The notes below the pieces were generated by a model that worked only from the letters and a program-made list of their open reading frames with translations, searched no databases and was not told where the DNA came from. From positions 310,001-374,000 of the forward strand of contig NZ_FMAY01000001.1 in NCBI RefSeq assembly GCF_900094925.1: a DNA stretch of 64,000 bases. Direction: 5' to 3'. The translations under genes were made by a program, and so were the position numbers. Numbering within the stretch: the first letter of the stretch is position 1; every line of letters begins with the position of its first letter. Below are positions 17,937-27,915 of this stretch, piece after piece. Source of the DNA: Kosakonia oryzendophytica. Its GTDB lineage: Bacteria; Pseudomonadota; Gammaproteobacteria; Enterobacterales; Enterobacteriaceae.

Positions 17937-18044
17937 TTTATTAACCCTCTGTTATATGCATTTTTATTGCCACTGCTTACTGATTAACCCTCTAATCAGT
18001 TGGCAAATTCATTCTCTCTAAAAAAGAAGAATAATCCAACAAGA

Positions 18045-18104
18045 ATATGATACGAAAACTTTGAAGATGTTTCATTTTCAGCAATAGGTGTTTCAAAATG
18101 TAAA
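18045..18104 (-). promoter_or_regulatory. ompC promoter with three tandem OmpR sites
   Basis: Read on the minus strand, three consecutive 20-base units resemble the E. coli C1, C2 and C3 OmpR sites. They are TTTACATTTTGAAACACCTA (18104-18085), TTGCTGAAAATGAAACATCT and TCAAAGTTTTCGTATCATAT. The last overlaps the TATCATATTC promoter element also seen in E. coli. The ompC leader then runs about 110 bases to the ATG. Assignment is by recalled similarity to E. coli. Confidence 0.7.
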
Positions 18105-18260
18105 TATGAGGGAACTTTTTTTAGCACAAATAGCTAAAAAATAGCGCACAAATAATCAAAAAATATTAAAAATACAAACAAATACAATCAGTTATACAAA
18201 AACAATGTTATAGCACTGAATGCAAAACCCTCATCTTCGATCGCAACTAATATAATCAAC

Positions 18261-18353
18261 GCTATCATCATTAACTTTATTTATTACCGTCATTCGAATC
18301 TGAATGTCTGTTTACCCCTCTTATGACCGGATGCTTCGCATTCGGTTTTTTTT
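18261..18353 (+). ncRNA. micF: MicF small RNA
   Basis: MicF is an Hfq-dependent antisense RNA that blocks ompF translation. The 93-base gene begins GCTATCATCATTAACTTTAT, the ompF-pairing 5' end, which looks identical to E. coli for at least the first 30 bases. It ends in the hairpin ACCGGATGC-TTC-GCATTCGGT followed by a run of nine T residues, an intrinsic terminator. A perfect TATAAT (18251-18256) precedes it. It is divergent from ompC, as expected. The middle (about 18294-18328) differs from E. coli at several positions. Confidence 0.93.
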
Positions 18354-18780
18354 TACCTTTCTTTACTCATCTTGAATATCAATATACATATAATCACTAT
18401 TTGTAATGACTATTAATTAATCAATAACCATGCCAGATTTTTCCTATTGCGCTGGCAGGATGATTAATTTCTTGTTATTTCGTGCGATCTTTCTGAGACG
18501 TAACGGTAAATAGTTGTACGGTTTTTACGCCTTTGTACATTTTTACCGCTGCGCTTACGGAAGAGCCTGCTTCAATAACGATCCAGGCATTCACTGAAAA
18601 GAGAGTCTGGAAATTCATTGATTAACCGATATACTGCCTGCTGTGCACTGCTCTGCAACACGACATCTATTAGTACGCCGCGCAGACAACAGGCGGTTCT
18701 TACGGCATGGCAGCAACATTGTCTCAGCGAACAACCGCTGAATGTCCCGGCAGTGTTGTCATAACGGGTTACACACACGA
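18354..18780 (+). promoter_or_regulatory. Long upstream region of rcsDB, no gene
   Basis: These 427 bases between micF and rcsD hold no convincing open frame. A candidate promoter is TTGTAC (18514-18519), 16 bases, TACATT (18536-18541). It is embedded in an imperfect dyad whose outer arms are GGTAAA (18505-18510) and TTTACC (18542-18547), with GTAC in each inner arm. A second TATACT hexamer lies at 18630-18635 without a good -35. The first 140 bases are AT-rich. The leader before rcsD would be about 140-235 bases. Confidence 0.35.
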
Positions 18781-21450
18781 ATGAGTCAATCTGACACAAT
18801 GATCCCTGGCAAATTTTCCCTGATACCGGGCAACATTACCCGTTTCTTTCTTTTGCTGATAATTGTCCTGCTGGTGACGTTAGGCGTGATGATCCAAAGT
18901 GCGGTCAACGCCTGGTTAAAGGATAAAAGCTATCAAATCGTCGATGTGACGCATGCGATTCATAAGCGTATAGATACCTGGCGCTACGCAACCTGGCAAA
19001 TCTACGACAATATCGCCGCGGCCCCCGCTTCCAGTCCCAGCGATGGTCTGCAAGAAACCCGGTTAAAGCAAGATGTCTACTACCTGGAAAAACCCCGGCG
19101 CAAAACCGAAGCACTGATCTTCGGCTCGCATGACAGCTCCACCCTGGAAATGACCCAGCGTATCTCCACCTATCTGGATACGCTTTGGGGCGCTGAAACG
19201 GTGCCCTGGTCGATGTATTACCTCAATGGCCAGGATAACAGCATGATCCTGGTCTCCACGCTACCGCTGAAAGACCTCTCCTCCGGCTTTAAAGACAATA
19301 CTATCAGCAATATTGTCGACTCTCGTCGGGCGGAAATGTTGCAGCAGGCCAATGCACTGGATGAGCGCGAGAGCTTCTCTCCTTTGCGCCGTCTGGTCTG
19401 GCAAAATGGGCACTACTTTACGCTGCGCACCACGTTTAACCAGCCAGGGCATCTGGCGACCGTTGTCGCATTTGATCTGCCGATTAACGATCTGATCCCG
19501 CCGGGGATGACGCTGGACAGCTTTCGCCTTGATCCCGATACCGCGCAAACAAACACGCGTACACAGGATAAAGATGCCACCGACAGTGCCTCGGTCAATT
19601 TTAACAGCGCTAAAATTGAGATCTCCTCTTCGCTTAACGGTACTGGGTTGCGGCTGATTTGGCAGGTGCCGTTTGGCACACTGCTGCTTGATACCCTGCA
19701 AAATATCTTGTTGCCATTACTGCTGAATATCGGTCTGCTTGCACTTGCGCTGTTTGGCTTCACCACCTTCCGCCATCAATCGGGGCGCAAAAATGACACG
19801 CTGGCACCTGCCGGTACGAGTAATGAGCTGCGCGTGATGCGTGCCTTTAATGAAGAGATCGTTTCATTGCTGCCGCTTGGTCTGCTGGTCCATGATCTGG
19901 AAGCGAACCGCACGGTGTTGAGTAATAAGATTGCGGACCATCTATTACCGCACCTGAATCTACAAAACATCACCGCCATGGCGGACCAGCATCAAGGCGT
20001 GATTCAGGCGACGATAAATAATGAGTTGTACGAGATCCGTCAGTTCCGCAGCCAGGTTGCCTCGCGCACTCAGATCTTTATTATTCGCGACCAGGACAGA
20101 GAAGTACTGGTCAATAAAAAGCTGAAACAAGCGCAGCGTCTGTATGAAAAAAACCAGCAGGGCCGCGCCATCTTTATGAACAACCTCGCCGATGCGCTGA
20201 AACTGCCGGTGAAAACGTTGGCCAGCGAAGCCGCCACATTACAAACCCAGGAAGGCAATACGTTGGCGGATCACGCCGACAGGCTGGTGCAACTGGTTGA
20301 TGAGATCCAACTGGCAAACATGCTGGAAAGCGATAGTTGGAAAGGCTCGTCCACCCAGTTTTCCATCCAGGATCTGATCGATGAAGTGGTGCCGGAGGTG
20401 CTGCCGGCTATCAAGCGCAAAGGCCTGCAGTTGCTGATTAACAACCATCTTCCGGCGAACGAAGAACGCCACGGTGACCGTGATGCGCTACGTCGGATAT
20501 TGCTGCTGCTGATCCAATATGCAGTAACAACCACACAGATGGGCAAAATCACCCTGGAAGTGAGTATGGACGAGTCAGCGGGCGATCGTCTGACGTTCCG
20601 TATTCTCGACACCGGCGTTGGAGTGAGCAACAGTGAGATCGATAATCTGCACTTCCCGTTCCTGAATCCCACACAGGGCGACCAGTACGGGAAAGCCAAC
20701 GCCCTCACCTTCTGGCTATGCGATCAACTGGCAAGAAAGCTGGGTGGGCATTTGAATATCAAGGCACGGGAAGATCTGGGTACCCGCTATTCACTGCATG
20801 TGAAAATGGCTGCCCGTCCGCAGCAGGAAGAAAGCGAAGAAAAATTGCTCGATGACGTCGTGGCGATGATTGATATTACCTCGATTGAAATTCGCAATAT
20901 TGTCGTTCGTCAGTTAGAAAACTGGGGGGCAAGCTGTATTTCCCCGGATGAACGACTTTCAAGTCAAGAATATGATCTCTTTTTGACAGATAATCCGTCT
21001 AATCTTACTGCCTCGGGCTTGCTTTTAAGCGATGATGAGGTCGGCGTGCGGAAAATTGGCCCTGGCCAGCTGCGCGTCAACTTTAATATGAGCAATGCAA
21101 TGCAGGGAGCAATATTGCAGCTTATTGAGGAGCAACTGGCGCAGGAAGATGTACCGGAGTCGCCTTTGGGGGGTGACGAAAACGCCGAACTCCACGCCAG
21201 CGGCTATTACGCCCTGTTTGTTGACACAGTACCCGATGATGTTAAGAGGTTGTATACTGAGTCGGCGTTGAGCGATTTCGCTGCGCTGGCGCAGACGGCA
21301 CACCGCTTGAAAGGCGTGTTTGCCATGCTTAATCTGGTACCTGGTAAGCAGTTGTGCGAAACGCTGGAGCAATTAATTCGTGAATCCGATGCTCCAGGTA
21401 TAGAAAATTACATCAGCGACATTGACGCTTACGTCAAGAGCTTGCTGTAG
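18781..21450 (+). CDS. rcsD: Phosphotransfer protein RcsD of the Rcs envelope-stress phosphorelay
   Basis: RcsD is an inner-membrane protein that relays phosphate from RcsC to RcsB. The start at 18781 (MSQSDTMIPGKFSL) gives 889 residues against 890 in E. coli; the upstream extension to 18742 is not conserved. There is one membrane helix at about residues 22-42, a periplasmic domain, and a second helix at about 305-325. A histidine-kinase-like region without the usual catalytic His follows. The C-terminal HPt domain carries the phospho-accepting His in AQTAHRLKGVFAML (near residue 840). rcsB starts 16 bases downstream, so the two are cotranscribed. Confidence 0.97.
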   Translation: MSQSDTMIPGKFSLIPGNITRFFLLLIIVLLVTLGVMIQSAVNAWLKDKSYQIVDVTHAIHKRIDTWRYATWQIYDNIAAAPASSPSDGLQETRLKQDVYYLEKPRRKTEALIFGSHDSSTLEMTQRISTYLDTLWGAETVPWSMYYLNGQDNSMILVSTLPLKDLSSGFKDNTISNIVDSRRAEMLQQANALDERESFSPLRRLVWQNGHYFTLRTTFNQPGHLATVVAFDLPINDLIPPGMTLDSFRLDPDTAQTNTRTQDKDATDSASVNFNSAKIEISSSLNGTGLRLIWQVPFGTLLLDTLQNILLPLLLNIGLLALALFGFTTFRHQSGRKNDTLAPAGTSNELRVMRAFNEEIVSLLPLGLLVHDLEANRTVLSNKIADHLLPHLNLQNITAMADQHQGVIQATINNELYEIRQFRSQVASRTQIFIIRDQDREVLVNKKLKQAQRLYEKNQQGRAIFMNNLADALKLPVKTLASEAATLQTQEGNTLADHADRLVQLVDEIQLANMLESDSWKGSSTQFSIQDLIDEVVPEVLPAIKRKGLQLLINNHLPANEERHGDRDALRRILLLLIQYAVTTTQMGKITLEVSMDESAGDRLTFRILDTGVGVSNSEIDNLHFPFLNPTQGDQYGKANALTFWLCDQLARKLGGHLNIKAREDLGTRYSLHVKMAARPQQEESEEKLLDDVVAMIDITSIEIRNIVVRQLENWGASCISPDERLSSQEYDLFLTDNPSNLTASGLLLSDDEVGVRKIGPGQLRVNFNMSNAMQGAILQLIEEQLAQEDVPESPLGGDENAELHASGYYALFVDTVPDDVKRLYTESALSDFAALAQTAHRLKGVFAMLNLVPGKQLCETLEQLIRESDAPGIENYISDIDAYVKSLL

Positions 21451-21466
21451 CAAGGTAGCCTAATAC

Positions 21467-22117
21467 ATGAACAATATGAACGTAATTATTGCCGATGACC
21501 ATCCGATTGTACTGTTCGGTATTCGTAAGTCACTCGAACAAATCGAATGGGTCAATGTAGTCGGTGAATTTGAAGACTCTACAGCACTCATCAACAACCT
21601 GCCGAAACTTGAGGCAAACGTATTGATCACCGATCTGTCAATGCCGGGTGACAAGTACGGTGATGGCATCACGCTGATCAAATACATTAAGCGTCATTTC
21701 CCGACGTTGTCGATTATTGTGCTGACCATGAATAACAACCCGGCGATCCTTAGCGCGGTACTGGATCTGGACATTGAAGGCATCGTGCTGAAACAGGGCG
21801 CACCAACCGATCTGCCGAAAGCGCTCGCAGCGCTGCAAAAAGGGAAAAAATTCACCCCGGAGAGCGTTTCCCGCCTGCTGGAAAAAATCAGCGCCGGGGG
21901 TTATGGCGACAAACGTCTGTCACCAAAAGAGAGCGAAGTACTGCGTCTGTTTGCAGAAGGTTTCCTGGTAACGGAAATCGCCAAAAAACTGAACCGCAGT
22001 ATCAAGACCATCAGTAGCCAGAAAAAATCCGCAATGATGAAACTGGGCGTGGACAACGATATTGCGCTGCTGAACTACCTCTCCTCCGTCACGCTGACGC
22101 AAACGGAAAAAGAGTAA
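21467..22117 (+). CDS. rcsB: Response regulator RcsB
   Basis: RcsB is the DNA-binding output of the Rcs phosphorelay. It controls capsule, motility, rprA and other envelope genes, alone or with RcsA and other partners. The 216-residue protein equals the E. coli length. The receiver domain (about 1-125) has the acidic pair in IIADDHPIV and the phosphorylated Asp56 in LITDLSMPGD; the conserved Lys is in VLKQGAP. A LuxR-type helix-turn-helix occupies about residues 148-205 (LSPKESEVLRLFAEGFLVTEIAKKLNRSIKTISSQK). It is convergent with rcsC. Confidence 0.98.
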   Translation: MNNMNVIIADDHPIVLFGIRKSLEQIEWVNVVGEFEDSTALINNLPKLEANVLITDLSMPGDKYGDGITLIKYIKRHFPTLSIIVLTMNNNPAILSAVLDLDIEGIVLKQGAPTDLPKALAALQKGKKFTPESVSRLLEKISAGGYGDKRLSPKESEVLRLFAEGFLVTEIAKKLNRSIKTISSQKKSAMMKLGVDNDIALLNYLSSVTLTQTEKE

Positions 22118-22123
22118 TTCCCG

Positions 22124-22152
22124 AAACCCCGGCAGAAGCCGGGGTTCTTTTT
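22124..22152 (+). terminator. intrinsic terminator between rcsB and rcsC
   Basis: CCCCGGC-AGAA-GCCGGGG forms a 7-bp GC stem followed by TTCTTTTTAT. It serves rcsB; the stem can also form in the convergent rcsC transcript, but without a good T-run on that side. Confidence 0.85.
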
Positions 22153-22159
22153 ATCCGCT

Positions 22160-25006
22160 TTACCGACGGTTGTTTCTGACTCGCGCGGCATACACAGCCA
22201 GTGTTTGTCTGATCACATCCAGCGTGACCGGTTTCGACAGACAGCTATCCATCCCCGACTCCAGACAACGCTGCTTCTCTTCCGCCAGCGCATTGGCCGT
22301 TACACCAATCACTGGCAGCGTCAGGCCAAGCTGCCGGATACGTTGCGTCAGACGGTAACCATCCATATTCGGCATGTTGACATCGCTCAGAACGATGTCG
22401 ATATGGTTTTTACTCAGAACATTCAGCGCATCGATGCCATCGTTCGCGGTTTTACACTGATACCCCAGCGAACCCAGTTGATCGGCCAGCAAACGCCGGT
22501 TGATAGGATGATCGTCCACCACCAGAATCATCATATCGTCATTGCGCGCGGCTTCAATAACCGCTTCCGGCAAGGCGTCATTGGCCTGAGGTTCAACAAC
22601 CTGCACGCGGTAAATACGTCCCAACAGCGCCAGCAGATCGTGCGGCGATGCCACGCTGTGCAACCATTCGCCCGGGGCACGCTCCAGCGGAATGCCAATG
22701 TGACGACGGCAGAAAATGACCACTGCGCGACCGGTCCATGGCGAGGAAAGCTCATCGTCAGTGATCAGCGTATCCATGTTGCCCAGCGTCCGCCCGTCAT
22801 ACTGTTTCACCTTGATCCCTTGCCACTTAAGCAAGGTTTCCAGATACCCGGACAGTGACGCATTACGCACTGCCAGCCAGCAGCAGGTATCAGCCAGTCC
22901 ATCCACTTCCACTGGCGCAGGAGCCACGCTGCCATACAGCGGAATACGAATAGTAAACTGGCTACCCATGCCAGGTTCGGTATCCACCGAAATATCGCCA
23001 TCCATCATGCTGATCAGCTTTTCGCAAATCGCCAGCCCCAGCCCGGTCCCCTGAAAGTTACGCTGCACACCCGTCCCGACCTGGAAGAAGGGATCGAATA
23101 ACCGCACCACTTCTTTGCCAGGAATGCCGACGCCGGTATCACGTACACGAATGCTGAGGTAATCCTCATCGCGCTGGACATGCAAAATAATGCAGCCAAT
23201 ATCGGTGAATTTGATGGCATTGCTCAACAGGTTAGAGATCACCTGTTGCAAACGCATCGGGTCGCCATTGAGCGTTGCGGGAACATCAGGTTCGATAAAG
23301 CAGTACAGCCCGAGCTGTTTACGTACGACCAGCGGCAAATAGTTCGCGGTGATATGACTCATCACTTCACGAGGAGAAAACTCGCGCGGTTCAATCTTCA
23401 GTTGCTCGGATTCAATTTTTGAGAAATCGAGAATATCGCTGATGATTTTCAACAGCAGACTGGAGGAGTTATTCATTGCCGTCACCAGCCTGTCGACCCC
23501 TTTAGGCAACTCTTTCGTTTGCAGCAGGTCAAGGTTGCCAATAATGCCGTACAGCGGTGTGCGCAGTTCATGGCTGACCGTCGCAAGGAACATCGATTTC
23601 GACTGGCTTGCCTGTTCTGCCGCCTGCGCCATCTCCTGCAGCGATTCTTCCATTTTTACGCGCGCAGAGACGTCCACCAACACGCAAATTGCCACGTTTT
23701 CATTGCGATAACGCGAGTGGACGAAGCTAATTTGCAGGTTGGTGTTATTACTGGTCAGCACATCAACGAAGTTGACCTGCTGACCGCAAATGATCTGTGT
23801 CAGCCGCTGCCGATCTTCATGCGTCAGCATATTCAGATAGTTATGCGCCAGCTCGTTACTCAGGATATTGGTCCCATCCTGAGTACGCAGAATACAGATG
23901 CCGACCGGTGCCGAGGCAACAATCTTACGGTTGAACTGCTCATGCTCTTCCAGTCGTTGCGCATCGTTTTCCGCCGGAATGAAAATACGCCGTTCATACA
24001 TTCGCGCCAGGGTAAACAGCGCCACGCCTACCAGCACGTTGAGCAATACGGCGTTGAGGATCAGCATACGAATCCGCTCCAGCACCATATCAACCGGCAC
24101 GGAGTAGACCACGCTTAACGACGAGGGCGGCAAGCTCTTTTTCAGGATCAGTTCGCGAAAACCGGAGGTATAACCAAACCAGGAGCGCTCCTGCATCCAG
24201 CGCGGCTCAGCCGAAATCCCGTTATCCTGCCCGGTGAGAGAAATCAGCGAGTGCCCGCTTTCATCCAGAATCGTGACCCCCATTGGCAAACTGCCTGGGG
24301 TAAAGAAGTTTTCCATGCGGATGGATTGCTCAGTGCCCAACAGCGCCTGCAGACGATTCCCCAGATAGACGGGCGTCAGCGCATAAAAGTAGCCAATACC
24401 CGGACGCGGCCCCTGGCTCATCCAGTAGACATTGTTGCTGCGTTCGTCCTGCGGCGCATTACGGTATTTCACAATGCGTTCATGCAGGCTTTTCAGCGTA
24501 TCATCCCGCTCGACGGGCAGATCCCGCAGACCAAAGTCAGCCATACAGAGATTATCGCTACCGATCAAAAATACGCGGTTGAGATCGTAAGCCGCAGAGA
24601 AATTGTCGCGCCAGTAGCGCATAAACCAGGCCAGCGACTCCAGCGAGCCGCGCCAGGAATTGCCCATCGACGAACAGTCGGAATCCGGGAACAGCGGCGA
24701 GAATGTCGGCACATCGGTTTTATCATCGCGGTTACGCGAAGTGAGAATACCGTTTTCCGCCGTCAGACGATTTTCAGCAATATACTTCAGCTCTTTCATC
24801 ACATCCGAGGTACGCTGGATATAGCGCTGCGCCTGATCGGAGCTTAAGTTAAACTCCTGGCGGATTTCGGACTCTTTATCATGCAGAGCGTTAACGATGT
24901 AGAAGACGGAGAAAAAGGCAATCAACAGCCAAAGCAATAGCGCCAGCGCCCTGAACAGATAGCGGGAGACTTTCAGGGTACTGCGAAAAGAGACAAGGTA
25001 TTTCAA
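22160..25006 (-). CDS. rcsC: Hybrid sensor histidine kinase RcsC
   Basis: RcsC autophosphorylates, transfers the phosphate to its own receiver domain and then to RcsD; it also works as a phosphatase. Two membrane helices (about residues 20-40 and 315-335) bracket a periplasmic domain. A PAS-like region follows, then the kinase His in FLATVSHELRTPLYG (about residue 478) and the ATPase N, G1 and G2 boxes (NLLSNAIKF, DTGVGIPG, GTGLGLAI). A receiver domain with Asp in VLSDVNMPNMDGYR closes the protein. The start is a TTG at 25006 (LKYLVSF, aligned to E. coli MKYLASF), preceded by GGAG; an upstream TTG at 25027 has no site. The linker before the receiver (about residues 690-820) diverges most from E. 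coli. Confidence 0.94.
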   Translation of the reverse strand: MKYLVSFRSTLKVSRYLFRALALLLWLLIAFFSVFYIVNALHDKESEIRQEFNLSSDQAQRYIQRTSDVMKELKYIAENRLTAENGILTSRNRDDKTDVPTFSPLFPDSDCSSMGNSWRGSLESLAWFMRYWRDNFSAAYDLNRVFLIGSDNLCMADFGLRDLPVERDDTLKSLHERIVKYRNAPQDERSNNVYWMSQGPRPGIGYFYALTPVYLGNRLQALLGTEQSIRMENFFTPGSLPMGVTILDESGHSLISLTGQDNGISAEPRWMQERSWFGYTSGFRELILKKSLPPSSLSVVYSVPVDMVLERIRMLILNAVLLNVLVGVALFTLARMYERRIFIPAENDAQRLEEHEQFNRKIVASAPVGICILRTQDGTNILSNELAHNYLNMLTHEDRQRLTQIICGQQVNFVDVLTSNNTNLQISFVHSRYRNENVAICVLVDVSARVKMEESLQEMAQAAEQASQSKSMFLATVSHELRTPLYGIIGNLDLLQTKELPKGVDRLVTAMNNSSSLLLKIISDILDFSKIESEQLKIEPREFSPREVMSHITANYLPLVVRKQLGLYCFIEPDVPATLNGDPMRLQQVISNLLSNAIKFTDIGCIILHVQRDEDYLSIRVRDTGVGIPGKEVVRLFDPFFQVGTGVQRNFQGTGLGLAICEKLISMMDGDISVDTEPGMGSQFTIRIPLYGSVAPAPVEVDGLADTCCWLAVRNASLSGYLETLLKWQGIKVKQYDGRTLGNMDTLITDDELSSPWTGRAVVIFCRRHIGIPLERAPGEWLHSVASPHDLLALLGRIYRVQVVEPQANDALPEAVIEAARNDDMMILVVDDHPINRRLLADQLGSLGYQCKTANDGIDALNVLSKNHIDIVLSDVNMPNMDGYRLTQRIRQLGLTLPVIGVTANALAEEKQRCLESGMDSCLSKPVTLDVIRQTLAVYAARVRNNRR

Positions 25007-25087
25007 CCTGGAAAAACTCCGCCACAAGGAAGATAAAAAAGGGTGTGGTTAAGGTAGCGGTAAAACGCGAAGCCCGCAACGGCCATG

Positions 25088-25115
25088 AAAAAGGGCCGGA
25101 AACCGGCCCTTTGAA
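25088..25115 (-). terminator. intrinsic terminator of gyrA
   Basis: On the minus strand AAGGGCCGG-TTT-CCGGCCCTT is followed by TTTCATGG. It lies within 35 bases of the gyrA stop, between gyrA and rcsC. Confidence 0.85.
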
Positions 25116-25120
25116 ACGCA

Positions 25121-27757
25121 TTATTCGGCGTCGTCGTCTGCGACATCATCATCAGTGTCAGCTTCCGGCGCGATATCATCGTCCCCTTCCGCTATGCTAC
25201 CGTCGATGGAGTCCAGCTCTTCGTCGTCCACCGGCTCAGCCACACGTTGCAGCCCCACAACGTTTTCATCTTCCGCGGTGCGGATCAGAATAACGCCCTG
25301 GGTATTACGGCCCACCACGCTGATTTCAGACACGCGCGTACGCACCAGCGTACCGGCATCAGTAATCATCATGATCTGGTCACTGTCATCAACCTGCACC
25401 GCGCCCACCACAGCGCCATTGCGCTCGGTGACCTTTATGGAAATCACGCCCTGCGTACCACGAGACTTAGTCGGGTATTCGGTTTCTGCCGTACGTTTAC
25501 CGTAACCGTTCTGCGTCACCGTCAGAATTGCGCCTTCGCCGCGCGGAACAATCAGCGAAACGACGCTGTCGTTCTCTGCCAGCTTAATGCCGCGTACGCC
25601 GGTCGCCGTACGACCCATTGCACGAACGGCACTATCTTTAAAGCGCACCACTTTACCGGCTGCAGAGAACAGCATCACTTCGTCATTGCCCGAAGTCAGA
25701 TCCACACCAATCAGCTCGTCGCCTTCGTTCAGGTTCACGGCGATGATGCCAGCAGAACGCGGACGGCTGAATTCAGTCAGTGCCGTTTTCTTCACGGTAC
25801 CGCTGGCGGTTGCCATAAAGACGTTAACGCCCTCTTCGTACTCGCGTACCGGCAGAATCGCCGTAATACGTTCATTCGGTTCCAGCGGCAGCAGGTTAAC
25901 GATCGGACGACCACGTGCCCCACGGCTCGCTTCCGGCAGTTGGTAAACCTTCATCCAGTACAGACGACCACGGCTGGAGAAGCAGAGGATCGTATCGTGG
26001 GTGTTGGCCACCAGCAGGCGGTCAATAAAGTCTTCTTCTTTAATACGCGCAGCGGATTTCCCTTTACCACCACGACGCTGAGCTTCGTAATCGGTCAGCG
26101 GCTGATATTTCACATAGCCCTGATGCGACAGCGTGACAACAACGTCTTCCTGGTTGATCAGGTCTTCGATATTAATATCGGCGGTATTAGCGGTAATTTC
26201 CGTGCGACGCGCATCGCCAAACTGTTCACGAACCAGCTCAAGCTCTTCGCGGATCACTTCCATCAGGCGCTCTGCGCTACCGAGAATGTGCAGCAGTTCA
26301 GCGATCTGCTCCAGCAGCTCTTTGTACTCTTCGAGCAATTTTTCATGCTCAAGGCCGGTGAGTTTCTGCAAGCGCAGATCCAGAATTGCCTGGGCCTGTT
26401 GTTCGGTCAGATAGTATTTCCCGTCGCGGATCCCGAACTCCGGTTCCAGCCACTCCGGACGCGCAGCGTCATCACCCGCGCGCTCCAACATAGCGGCAAC
26501 ATTGCCCAGATCCCACGGCTGTGCGATCAGGCCTGCTTTCGCTTCTGCCGGCGTCGGCGCACGACGGATCAGTTCAATGATCGGGTCGATATTCGCCAGT
26601 GCAACCGCCAGCGCTTCAAGGATATGCGCACGATCGCGCGCTTTACGCAGTTCAAAAATCGTACGGCGCGTCACCACTTCACGGCGGTGACGAACAAACG
26701 CCGCCAGGATCTCTTTCAGAGTCATGATCTTCGGTTGACCGTGGTGCAGTGCAACCATGTTGATACCGAAAGAGACCTGCAGTTGCGTCTGGGAGTAGAG
26801 GTTATTCAGCACCACTTCACCCACCGCATCGCGCTTCACTTCAATCACGATGCGCATGCCGTCTTTATCAGACTCGTCACGCAGCGCGCTAATGCCTTCC
26901 ACGCGTTTGTCTTTTACCAGCTCGGCGATCTTCTCGATCAGACGCGCTTTGTTCACCTGATACGGAATTTCGTGAACGATGATCGTTTCACGACCGCTTT
27001 TCGCATCGGTTTCCACTTCTGCGCGGGCGCGAATATAGATTTTGCCGCGACCGGTGCGGTAAGCCTCTTCAATGCCGCGACGGCCATTAATAATGGCGGC
27101 GGTTGGGAAGTCCGGCCCCGGAATATGCTCCATCAGCCCTTCAACGCTGATATCTTCGTTGTCGATGTAGGCCAGACAGCCGTTGATCACTTCCGTCAGG
27201 TTGTGCGGCGGAATGTTGGTCGCCATACCGACTGCAATACCCGAAGAACCGTTAACCAGCAGGTTCGGGATCTTGGTAGGCATTACATCAGGAATTTTTT
27301 CGGTACCGTCGTAGTTATCGACGTAATCTACCGTCTCTTTTTCCAGATCGGCCATCAATTCATGGGCGATCTTCGCCAGGCGGATTTCCGTATAACGCAT
27401 CGCCGCCGCAGAGTCACCATCGATAGAACCGAAGTTACCCTGACCATCAACCAGCATGTAACGCAGCGAGAATGGCTGCGCCATACGGACAATGGTGTCA
27501 TACACCGCGGAATCACCATGAGGATGGTATTTACCGATTACGTCACCAACGACACGGGCAGATTTTTTGTAGGCTTTATTCCAGTCATTGCCCAATACGT
27601 TCATGGCGTAAAGTACGCGACGGTGAACCGGTTTTAAGCCATCTCGGACGTCAGGAAGCGCACGGCCAACAATGACCGACATCGCATAATCCAGATAGGA
27701 GCTTTTCAGCTCTTCCTCGATGTTAACCGGTGTAATTTCTCTCGCAAGGTCGCTCAT
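25121..27757 (-). CDS. gyrA: DNA gyrase subunit A
   Basis: GyrA is the DNA-cleaving subunit of gyrase, which introduces negative supercoils with GyrB. It has 878 residues (E. coli 875). The active-site Tyr is in [10 protein letters not shown] (about residue 122). The quinolone-resistance region reads [12 protein letters not shown], with Ser at position 83 and Asp at 87, the susceptible wild-type state. The GyrA box QRRGGKGK, needed for DNA wrapping, opens the C-terminal beta-pinwheel domain. The tail is strongly acidic ([20 protein letters not shown]), as in enterobacteria. It stands directly upstream of rcsC here, whereas E. coli K-12 has the ato genes between them. Confidence 0.98.
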   Translation of the reverse strand: MSDLAREITPVNIEEELKSSYLDYAMSVIVGRALPDVRDGLKPVHRRVLYAMNVLGNDWNKAYKKSARVVGDVIGKYHPHGDSAVYDTIVRMAQPFSLRYMLVDGQGNFGSIDGDSAAAMRYTEIRLAKIAHELMADLEKETVDYVDNYDGTEKIPDVMPTKIPNLLVNGSSGIAVGMATNIPPHNLTEVINGCLAYIDNEDISVEGLMEHIPGPDFPTAAIINGRRGIEEAYRTGRGKIYIRARAEVETDAKSGRETIIVHEIPYQVNKARLIEKIAELVKDKRVEGISALRDESDKDGMRIVIEVKRDAVGEVVLNNLYSQTQLQVSFGINMVALHHGQPKIMTLKEILAAFVRHRREVVTRRTIFELRKARDRAHILEALAVALANIDPIIELIRRAPTPAEAKAGLIAQPWDLGNVAAMLERAGDDAARPEWLEPEFGIRDGKYYLTEQQAQAILDLRLQKLTGLEHEKLLEEYKELLEQIAELLHILGSAERLMEVIREELELVREQFGDARRTEITANTADINIEDLINQEDVVVTLSHQGYVKYQPLTDYEAQRRGGKGKSAARIKEEDFIDRLLVANTHDTILCFSSRGRLYWMKVYQLPEASRGARGRPIVNLLPLEPNERITAILPVREYEEGVNVFMATASGTVKKTALTEFSRPRSAGIIAVNLNEGDELIGVDLTSGNDEVMLFSAAGKVVRFKDSAVRAMGRTATGVRGIKLAENDSVVSLIVPRGEGAILTVTQNGYGKRTAETEYPTKSRGTQGVISIKVTERNGAVVGAVQVDDSDQIMMITDAGTLVRTRVSEISVVGRNTQGVILIRTAEDENVVGLQRVAEPVDDEELDSIDGSIAEGDDDIAPEADTDDDVADDDAE

Positions 27758-27801
27758 CTAACCGCTATCCCTCTACTGTATCCCGGATTCAAAGGTCGCA
27801 A

Positions 27802-27831
27802 ATTATAACACAACCGCTTTGAGACAGGTAA
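27802..27831 (-). promoter_or_regulatory. gyrA promoter
   Basis: On the minus strand TTACCT (27831-27826), 18 bases, then a perfect TATAAT (27807-27802). It lies 45 bases upstream of the gyrA ATG. The start region GCGACC downstream of the -10 suits a supercoiling-sensitive promoter, but that is inference. Confidence 0.6.
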
Positions 27832-27853
27832 ATCTATAACACCCGCGCAAAGG

Positions 27854-27881
27854 TTTATTCATCCCGTTGGCCTGATATACT
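27854..27881 (+). promoter_or_regulatory. candidate ubiG promoter
   Basis: TATACT (27876-27881) is a good -10 element 35 bases before the ubiG ATG. The best -35, TTTATT at 16 bases spacing, is weak. Confidence 0.35.
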
Positions 27882-27915
27882 CGGCAGTCTACTTTTGAGA
27901 GGAGTAATTGCCCCC

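Noticed and set aside
18354..18741. A short coding gene or second small RNA in the micF-rcsD gap
   Set aside because: I see no open frame with a ribosome binding site and no terminator hairpin with a T-run in this interval, so only promoter-like features are reported.
25247..27637. 796-codon open frame on the plus strand opposite gyrA
   Set aside because: It is fully antisense to gyrA, a highly expressed and biased gene. Its translation is rich in His, Arg, Gln and Thr with no recognisable domain, typical of an antisense shadow frame.
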